From Prevotellaceae bacterium UBA4372 (GTDB taxonomy: Bacteria > Bacteroidota > Bacteroidia > Bacteroidales > Bacteroidaceae), in assembly GCA_002391275.1 (NCBI GenBank), contig DGSC01000003.1, positions 1 through 19,392 of the forward strand: DNA of 19,392 bases. Reading direction: 5' to 3'. The position numbers and the translations under genes are program-made. Position 1 is the first letter of the stretch, and every line of letters starts with the position of its first letter. The notes below the pieces were generated by a model that ran no database searches, was not told where the DNA came from, and worked only from the letters and a program-made list of their open reading frames with translations. Shown piece by piece: positions 13,892-19,392 of the stretch.

Positions 13892-16693
13892 CTATTTTAC
13901 TAAAATCTTCTTCCCACTGACAATATAAACGCCTTTAACGATTCCATCAACACGACGACCTGCAAGATCGTACACCGTTGAACGTTCCGAGAAATTGCCA
14001 GAGAAATCGGATGAATGTATAGCCTCTACAGCATCAGGACCTTCTATAGGAATGAGCTGAAAAGGAAAACTTAATAGTTTAGAAGATACATTCATGATGA
14101 AACTTCCATCGTCTGAAACGCCCCAGTACTTGGGACTGGAAGTAGTGCCAGTGCGCAAAGCAATGCGATCACTACCCAAAGCATTATCTACATAAAAAGG
14201 TAGAGACGACGATACCGCAGTCTTTGCCGATGAATTAAGCCGAAGGCTATCAGTATTTGCCAAACTTACAAAACCGTATTTAGGCGTAGCGTTCTTCTCA
14301 AGTAGCCAAAGCTGCGAAGCGTTTTCCTCATCGCGAGACTCAAACTTAGCCAGCTGGTTCAAGCCATGGGAAGTAAGGTAAGTGTCCGACGCCACATGAC
14401 GTAAAAGATATTTTCCGGGTTCTAACATTGCAACCCCCGTAGGACGAACAAAGACTTCAAACGGAACTGTAATCTGAATACCCGACAGCACGAAAGTTGC
14501 CGTGTACGTTCCGCTGGTAACGACATCAGTAAGCACCAACGTGGCACCTGTAGCACCTGTACTCCACTCTACAGACGAAGCCTGCACCACAGAAGGCAGT
14601 TTAAGCCCTAACGTGACATTGGCGCCAGTATTGCACAAAACTGAAGGCCTCGGCACGACCAATGCTCCGTCATCGAAACTCAGCACGCCTTCCTCTACTA
14701 TCTGAACATCTGCGTCATTAACCTTTGCGTAAGGCTCGGCTGCCAACACATCAAGGTGGAAAGTCTTCTCGGTCACAGCACCTCCCTGATTCTTAAATTC
14801 CACGGTGTAAGTCTGCGAGCTGCGGAGCGCTGAAGTCGTGATACTTTGGGTTGTCTTATTACCTGTCCACTTATATGTGCCCCAACCTGCCGAAGGCTCT
14901 ACGCTAAGGGTTGCCGTTTTTCCGTAGGGCACTCGAACATCAGAAGCATTAATAGCCTCAGAACCTGCTATGGTAACCTTTGGATTGAGGGCATCCTTAG
15001 TGCAATCCCCCGTCACTGCCACAGAGAACGCCAATTGGCTATCTATTCCCCTTGCATTCGTATAGGTCACCCGATAGATGTAACTACGGTCTGTGTTTAC
15101 TGTGATTTCTCTCGTCGTTTCGCCCGTATTCCATCGCCACAAGCCTGTATCCTCTTCGCCCTCGGGCAACTGAGGTTGCAACGTCAGAGTCTGGCCAACG
15201 GGAACGGTAGTATTATTATTTAATGTGTAGGTATTCACCAATCCGCCTAACTCGCCATGCTCAATAATCTTGCCATTTACACATCCGCGAGCACGTTCCT
15301 GGGTTAAACTGGGAATGAGACTCGAGGTTAACGTGCCACTATATTCCATACGGGGGCTGAGTTCCGTAGGCACTTTCTCCTCTGGACAAAGCTGCTCGTC
15401 GCGAGTATTCATCAATACAGAATAACCCAGATGATCGTAACCTCCACTCGTACCACCTTGACCGCCTTCATCTATACCCATGTTCTTATACGAGACTTCA
15501 GAGAAAGGCATGCGCACACCCTTCACGCCTTCATATATCCCTATGACTGTGCCCCAATAGGGCCGCATCTGTGCTCCAAGAGCGGGCCCTTCCATCAACC
15601 AAGCCCTATTGTCGCTATAATAATAACCGCTACTGCCATAGTGATAGTTGGTCCAAGGCAAGCCCTCGACACTCTGCGTCTGAGCGGCCACATATTCTAT
15701 TCCTGCAGCCAAACGATGATTCATATAGGCAAAAAGGTCATCACCTTGATTCCAGCCAACCTTAGCTATGTCTACTGCCAAGCCCAGTGCCATCGATGAA
15801 TGACCCGTATCACGACCGCTCTCATTCATCTGCCCCAGTTGTCCATAAGCACCAGTCTCAAGATCTGAAGCGGATGTCGTCACCACAAGATTGCCCAGAA
15901 ATTCCGTCAATCCGTCGTTAAGTATAGGCACTGCAGTGCGAGGGTCCTTAAACGTTCCACACATATCGTATTTGAAGTACGACAATCCTTGATTGTAGAT
16001 GAACACATCATCGCAAAGGATTCCAATGCTCATCACACATAGCACATTACATAGGCCCCAATTGGACCAATAATGACCTGGTGCCTTCCACCATTTGGAT
16101 GTGTTCTCCCAGGTGCCGTTGCGACCTCTCAAGAAATTGATGGCTTTCGGATACCACACCGTAAGCATCCAACGCTTGAAGGTGGCAAAGTCCTCAGGAT
16201 CCCAGCCACTATAATCTCGCATGAGCTCTGCAGCCTGAGCAAACTGATAACCATATAAGCCTACGGCCAGGCATTGATCTGACGATCCGGAAACGGCTTT
16301 CGTCGTATTTGCCCATGCCATTAGTATGCGAACCGCAGCCTTGGCATTGGCCACAGAACCTGAGATTTTCCATCGAAGGGCATTTTGATAGGCCATAGTA
16401 GCCCCTCGGGCCGCATTGATGTAATTCTCACCAGAGCCGCCACGGACAATTGTTTCCACAGGGTTTGTCTGGACGCTCGATTGTGAATACGCTGCTGATG
16501 TCAGCTTCTGATAAGCCTGCTTCACAAGTGTATTACCAGACTCCAACTGGGCTTTTACGCGTGCAAAATCGGCCTCGGTATGCAAACCGCCTGGATGCAC
16601 AAAACCTCTATCCAACACCAAGCCTGAGTCTTGAGCACTCATGACAGGCGTTATCAGCGAAAGGAAAAATAAAAATAGAACTTTAGTTCTCAT
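13892..16693 (-). CDS. Multidomain polysaccharide lyase, alginate-lyase superfamily
   Basis: A 933-residue secreted protein. Residues 1-20 are a signal peptide (MRTKVLFLFFLSLITPVMSA). Residues about 30-400 resemble the alginate-lyase (alpha/alpha) toroid found in PL5 and PL38 enzymes: HPGGLHTEADFARVKAQL, NQ-type helices with QCLAVGLYGYQFAQAAELM, PGHYWSNWGLCN (206-216) and MNESGRDTGHSS (R294 and H298 as active-site candidates). Lyases of this group cut uronate polymers by beta-elimination. Next come about three Ig-like modules (roughly 487-750), each with a WSTG- or WNTGETT-like turn, a beta-trefoil-like carbohydrate-binding region (about 755-885), and a C-terminal tail TVYDLAGRRVDG..KGVYIV.GKKILVK of the kind often seen on Prevotella surface or type IX secreted proteins. 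The frame extends to a TTG at 16699; ATG 16693 is preferred. Substrate is uncertain. Confidence 0.82.
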   Translation of the reverse strand: MRTKVLFLFFLSLITPVMSAQDSGLVLDRGFVHPGGLHTEADFARVKAQLESGNTLVKQAYQKLTSAAYSQSSVQTNPVETIVRGGSGENYINAARGATMAYQNALRWKISGSVANAKAAVRILMAWANTTKAVSGSSDQCLAVGLYGYQFAQAAELMRDYSGWDPEDFATFKRWMLTVWYPKAINFLRGRNGTWENTSKWWKAPGHYWSNWGLCNVLCVMSIGILCDDVFIYNQGLSYFKYDMCGTFKDPRTAVPILNDGLTEFLGNLVVTTSASDLETGAYGQLGQMNESGRDTGHSSMALGLAVDIAKVGWNQGDDLFAYMNHRLAAGIEYVAAQTQSVEGLPWTNYHYGSSGYYYSDNRAWLMEGPALGAQMRPYWGTVIGIYEGVKGVRMPFSEVSYKNMGIDEGGQGGTSGGYDHLGYSVLMNTRDEQLCPEEKVPTELSPRMEYSGTLTSSLIPSLTQERARGCVNGKIIEHGELGGLVNTYTLNNNTTVPVGQTLTLQPQLPEGEEDTGLWRWNTGETTREITVNTDRSYIYRVTYTNARGIDSQLAFSVAVTGDCTKDALNPKVTIAGSEAINASDVRVPYGKTATLSVEPSAGWGTYKWTGNKTTQSITTSALRSSQTYTVEFKNQGGAVTEKTFHLDVLAAEPYAKVNDADVQIVEEGVLSFDDGALVVPRPSVLCNTGANVTLGLKLPSVVQASSVEWSTGATGATLVLTDVVTSGTYTATFVLSGIQITVPFEVFVRPTGVAMLEPGKYLLRHVASDTYLTSHGLNQLAKFESRDEENASQLWLLEKNATPKYGFVSLANTDSLRLNSSAKTAVSSSLPFYVDNALGSDRIALRTGTTSSPKYWGVSDDGSFIMNVSSKLLSFPFQLIPIEGPDAVEAIHSSDFSGNFSERSTVYDLAGRRVDGIVKGVYIVSGKKILVK

Positions 16694-16722
16694 AAGCAAT
16701 ATTTATGTCTGTGTTTTGGTAG

Positions 16723-16752
16723 CAAAGGTAGCATAAAATCACTTATGACAAA
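16723..16752 (-). promoter_or_regulatory. Promoter of the lyase-GH43-GH88 operon
   Basis: On the minus strand TTTG (16749-16752) and TACCTTTG (16723-16730) are 18 bp apart, slightly shorter than the usual 19-21. The ATG follows 29 bp downstream of the -7 box. No other promoter motif is seen in the 15- and 17-bp gaps of the operon. Confidence 0.6.
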
Positions 16753-16813
16753 TTAAAAAACTAACTTTTTTGCTTTAAGGCGAAATGATTTTCAAACAAG
16801 CTTATTATAAAAC

Positions 16814-16857
16814 AAAAAAAAAGAGCTCATGCCCTCACGGGTGGAGCTCTTTTTTTT
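16814..16857. terminator. Terminator after the XRE regulator gene, bidirectional in form
   Basis: GAGCTC (16823-16828) pairs with GAGCTC (16844-16849), extended by nine A (16814-16822) against eight T (16850-16857), with an inner CCC-TCAC-GGG stem. On the minus strand it follows the regulator gene by about 100 bp and lies just upstream of the lyase promoter, so it insulates the operon from the regulator gene. The rest of the 266-bp gap (16694-16959) holds the operon promoter and nothing else I recognise. Confidence 0.8.
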
Positions 16858-16959
16858 AGGCCGCTAAAGAAAATAAGGAGTAGAAAAGAGGATTGCGGCC
16901 AGCATTTTTTGGGTAAAAGTGATATATGATATATGGTATTTTACAGAATTCTTGAAGGG

Positions 16960-17442
16960 TCATTCACGTTTTCCAGAGAATGTTTCAAATGTTCCATCGT
17001 CGTAAAACACATGAATCTCGGTGATGCGTCTTTGTGGTTTGTCAACATATTTCACAGTCTCTCTAATGATTACTTGCTGCTGTCCTGCTGGATCACTATA
17101 ACCTGCCTTGGCTGTAAAGCCATCTGCTCCGCTAACCATGACAGGCTCGCTTTCAAGAAGATTGTCTGAGTGAGCAATTCCATCAGCAGCTGTTGCCTTT
17201 TGCTCATCAGATTTACCCGCTGGCAGATCCGAATTAACGAGCATTTCACCCTCACCAAACATCAACCAAGTGATGCTAATCTCAGGAAAGTGGCGATGTA
17301 TTGCCTGGACTGTATTATTAGTAGGAGAAGTATGCCCATTAAAGATGCTCGAGAGAGATGAGGGAGAGATTCCGAGAGCCTGAGCAAATTCACGTTGCGT
17401 CATCTGCTCGCTTTGCATGATTTTATAAATGCGCTCTTTCAT
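16960..17442 (-). CDS. XRE-family helix-turn-helix regulator
   Basis: A 160-residue DNA-binding protein. Residues 1-65 form a Cro/C1-type helix-turn-helix: MTQREFAQALGISPSSLSSIFNGH, followed by the phage-repressor-like phrase FPEISITWLMFGEGEML. A variable linker (about 70-125) leads to a short C-terminal motif, RRITEIHVFYDDGTFETFSGKRE, which I recognise as a recurring end of a Bacteroidetes family of such regulators whose role is not known to me. The ATG at 17442 fits the start of the domain. The upstream minus strand has TTACTTTG at 17500-17507, one base from the -7 consensus. Its long AT-rich upstream region suggests complex regulation or self-repression. It is separated from the lyase operon by a terminator, so adjacency alone does not make it that operon's regulator. 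Confidence 0.85.
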   Translation of the reverse strand: MKERIYKIMQSEQMTQREFAQALGISPSSLSSIFNGHTSPTNNTVQAIHRHFPEISITWLMFGEGEMLVNSDLPAGKSDEQKATAADGIAHSDNLLESEPVMVSGADGFTAKAGYSDPAGQQQVIIRETVKYVDKPQRRITEIHVFYDDGTFETFSGKRE

Positions 17443-18117
17443 CTTCTTCTACATCAAGTTTTCAGGTGTATGACTACTCCTCAATGTTGTTTTGCGCTGC
17501 AAAGTAAGGAAAAAGAATTTATACCTCCAAATTTTTAAAAGAAAATCTTAAAATTCATGTTTTTTAATTGGTTTATATTTGCAAATTCATAAAGCAAAAT
17601 CCACAAATTTAAATATTCATGTTTGCAAACACAAATTTAAATGTTTATATTTCTAAATGGTTAAAGATTCAACTTTAATTAAAGTCCGTAAATAATTGAC
17701 TTTAATTCGTCTAAAAATCAATGATAGGCAATATTTAATCTCCGAAGCTTCAATATTCACAAATTAGGACATTTTACATCGTTTATAAATATTAATTTGT
17801 AGTATTTATTTGGTTTTTACATGTTTAAGATGGATAAAACTTAAATGATAAATATTCGTTTCATTATTTAAACTTGAAAATTCAGCGTTCTAACCCCTAA
17901 ATTCACGGAAGCCAAACATTGGTTCGTATTTCTAAACACCCAAGTAAACGAGTACTATTGTTCGAGTTCTTAAATTTAAACATCTGAACGATTTAATGTT
18001 TTAAATGCAAATATTTGTAAAGCTTAAATTGCGAGAACCAAAAATCTTCTGCTTTTCTCAGGCTCAAGTCATTGGCAAAATATTTAAATCTGCGCAAATC
18101 TCAGCGCACAAAAAATA
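17443..18117. other. AT-rich, repetitive intergenic region
   Basis: About 675 bp with no ORF that looks real, much richer in A and T than the rest of the window. The word TTTAAA recurs (for example near 17534, 17608, 17636, 17867, 17975, 18084). CACAAATTTAAAT occurs at 17602-17614 and again at 17630-17642, giving an imperfect 28-bp tandem unit, and GTTTGCAAAC (17621-17630) is a perfect palindrome between them. It lies upstream of the XRE gene and downstream of the holA terminator. It could be a long regulatory region, a target for AT-binding proteins or an origin-like unwinding element; I found no exact DnaA box (TTATCCACA). Confidence 0.6.
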
Positions 18118-18150
18118 GCCCTAACATGCTTTTTTCAAACATGATAGGGC
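18109..18150 (-). terminator. Rho-independent terminator of holA
   Basis: On the minus strand an 11-bp stem with one mismatch (18140-18150 with 18118-18128) is followed by TATTTTTTG (18109-18117). It begins 43 bp after the holA stop codon. Confidence 0.75.
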
Positions 18151-18192
18151 CCAAAATTTCTGTTTCCAGATTGGAACAAAATAGCTACAAAA

Positions 18193-19212
18193 TCAATGAA
18201 GAATAAAGAAAACGAGTTCCTTTAAGAGGTCACCATCGGAAGTTTTTTGCCCTCCTACCCCCTTCGAAGCAGCATCCGTTCGTCGTATTTCACTTATTAT
18301 ACGATACACTTTCGTTGCGCTATAGTTTTGCATGGCAGGGATGATATTCTTTCTTACCTGCCATTCTGTTTGATTCAACCATGCTGCAATGTCAGCAGAA
18401 GCCTTAGATGGTGCATAGTAGGCAATCATCAAATCCGAGAAGAATTTGAAAAGAGTTGCCAAGGTAGCAGGCAAAGCAAAGTTTTTAGGATTGCTGTCAA
18501 AATATTTCACTATGCGCATAGTCTTCATCAAGTCGTGCTCGGCTAATGACGCTTGCAATTCAAATGAATTAAACTCTTTGCTAATGCCAACGTTGTCTTG
18601 TATGTCTTGCGAGTTTATACGTCTCCCCTCACCCACCGCCATCACGAGCTTATCAAGTTCGCTTGCAAGTCTATTGAGATCTGCGCCTACGTGCTCGCAT
18701 AGTATCTCGCATGCGTCTGGCTCAATCTCAAGGCGCTTTCTACGGACATAACCCTGCACAAAACCAGGCAGTTGATAGTCTTTAAGTCTGTTCGATTCAA
18801 AGACTATTCCAGATTTCTGTATCTCTTTTGCAACATTTGTCCGGCCATCAAGTTTGCCATTTTTATGACACATCACAAGAACCGTTGATGGCATGGGTTT
18901 CTGAGCATAGAAGGCCAGGACCTCTTTATGTGGAAGGTTCTGTGCCTCCCGCACCACTACCACTTGTCGCTCAGCCATCATCGGATAGCGCTTTGCTGCG
19001 TTCACCACTTCTTCTCCCGTGGTCTGTGGGCCATAAAGTATGGTGAGATTAAAATCGCGTTCCTCCTCTTGGAGGGCTTTTTCTACGATGAAGTCAGAGA
19101 TGCGATCTATGTAATAGGCTTCTTCGCCCATTAAATAATAGATGGGTTTGAATTCGCCCGCCTGTACTTGGCGGACAATATCTTCGTAAGTTATTCCTGT
19201 TTTCTTTGCCAT
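18193..19212 (-). CDS. holA: DNA polymerase III subunit delta
   Basis: A 339-residue clamp-loader delta subunit. Within the DnaX complex, delta opens the beta sliding clamp so that it can be loaded onto primed DNA. The N-terminus MAKKTGITYEDIVRQVQAGE then KPIYYLMGEEAYYIDRISDFI is typical of Bacteroidales HolA. As expected for delta, there is an AAA+-like fold with no Walker A motif. The middle part contains LKDYQLPGFVQGYVRRKRLEI and the GADLNRLASELDKLVMAVGE segment typical of domain II; the C-terminal helical collar domain ends with KTSDGDLLKELVFFILH. The frame is open to a TTG at 19230, but ATG 19212 gives the family-like start. No TANNTTTG promoter is seen just upstream, so transcription may begin further out, beyond the tandem repeats. 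Confidence 0.93.
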   Translation of the reverse strand: MAKKTGITYEDIVRQVQAGEFKPIYYLMGEEAYYIDRISDFIVEKALQEEERDFNLTILYGPQTTGEEVVNAAKRYPMMAERQVVVVREAQNLPHKEVLAFYAQKPMPSTVLVMCHKNGKLDGRTNVAKEIQKSGIVFESNRLKDYQLPGFVQGYVRRKRLEIEPDACEILCEHVGADLNRLASELDKLVMAVGEGRRINSQDIQDNVGISKEFNSFELQASLAEHDLMKTMRIVKYFDSNPKNFALPATLATLFKFFSDLMIAYYAPSKASADIAAWLNQTEWQVRKNIIPAMQNYSATKVYRIISEIRRTDAASKGVGGQKTSDGDLLKELVFFILH

Positions 19213-19256
19213 AAGAATAATGTTATTCAATCATAGAGCCGACTTTCGCCACCCCA

Positions 19257-19392
19257 CAAGCCATCTTTCACGCCACACTCATCGGAGGGTGAAACGCGGC
19301 GGGAACTTGTGACGTCTTCTGCAAGCCTATCTTTCACGTCACGCTTATCGGAGGGTGAAGCGCGGCAGGAACTGGTGACGTCTTTTGCAAGC
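19257..19392. repeat. Tandem repeat of about 66 bp at the window edge
   Basis: Units at 19257-19321 (65 bp) and 19322-19387 (66 bp), with a third starting at 19388 and cut by the window end. They differ by a few substitutions and one inserted base. Each contains ATCGGAGGGTGAA and GTGACGTCTT. In the first unit TTTCAC (19266) and GTGAAA (19289) form a dyad; in the second the right half is GTGAAG. No coding use is apparent. Confidence 0.85.

Noticed and set aside
16859..16910. GGCCGC...GCGGCC inverted pair followed by six T on the plus strand
   Set aside because: Six-base arms with a 30-base loop and no plus-strand gene upstream to terminate; probably chance.
17443..18117. Chromosomal origin oriC
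   Set aside because: AT-richness and the nearby holA are suggestive, but no exact DnaA box was found and skew cannot be judged in this window; kept only as a hypothesis in the findings.

Overview
The window looks like chromosomal DNA of a Bacteroidales bacterium, most likely Prevotella-like. Three kinds of evidence support this. Protein types: LigA, TrmD, HolA, a Bacteroidetes-style HigBA pair, GH88/GH43 enzymes, and a lyase ending in a Prevotella-type C-terminal tail. Promoters: several starts are preceded by the Bacteroidetes -7 box TANNTTTG, usually TACCTTTG, some with a TTTG-like -33 box about 18-20 bp upstream. Starts: Shine-Dalgarno sequences are mostly weak or absent. The genus is an inference, not a measurement.

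Left part (1-3470). The frameshifted 3' end of a DUF4595-like secreted protein gene and a strong terminator are followed by a HigB-HigA toxin-antitoxin pair. A two-way terminator separates it from ligA, which runs leftwards. ligA and a large SNF2-family helicase gene diverge from back-to-back promoters.

Middle (3470-9930). All genes point right: the SNF2 helicase, trmD, a zeta-toxin-like P-loop kinase whose 3' end overlaps a 51-residue protein, and a lipoprotein flavodoxin closed by a strong terminator. The kinase promoter carries a perfect palindrome over its -7 box.

Repeat island (9840-10868). About 1 kb holds no convincing gene. It contains three unrelated repeat structures: 22-bp repeats with an inverted copy, a nested 87-bp repeat array, and a perfect 25-bp inverted repeat flanked by a 9-bp direct repeat.

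Carbohydrate operon (10869-16752, leftward). One promoter appears to drive an alginate-lyase-fold polysaccharide lyase, a GH43 glycosidase and a GH88 unsaturated-uronyl hydrolase, 15-17 bp apart. The logic is sequential: the lyase cuts a uronate-containing glycan and leaves unsaturated ends, GH43 trims pentose-type branches, and GH88 removes the unsaturated uronate. No SusC/SusD pair or dedicated regulator lies in the window.

Right part (16800-19392). An XRE-type regulator gene (leftward) is followed by a terminator and has a very AT-rich, repetitive 0.75-kb region upstream. Next is holA (leftward) with its terminator, then a roughly 66-bp tandem repeat that runs off the window edge.
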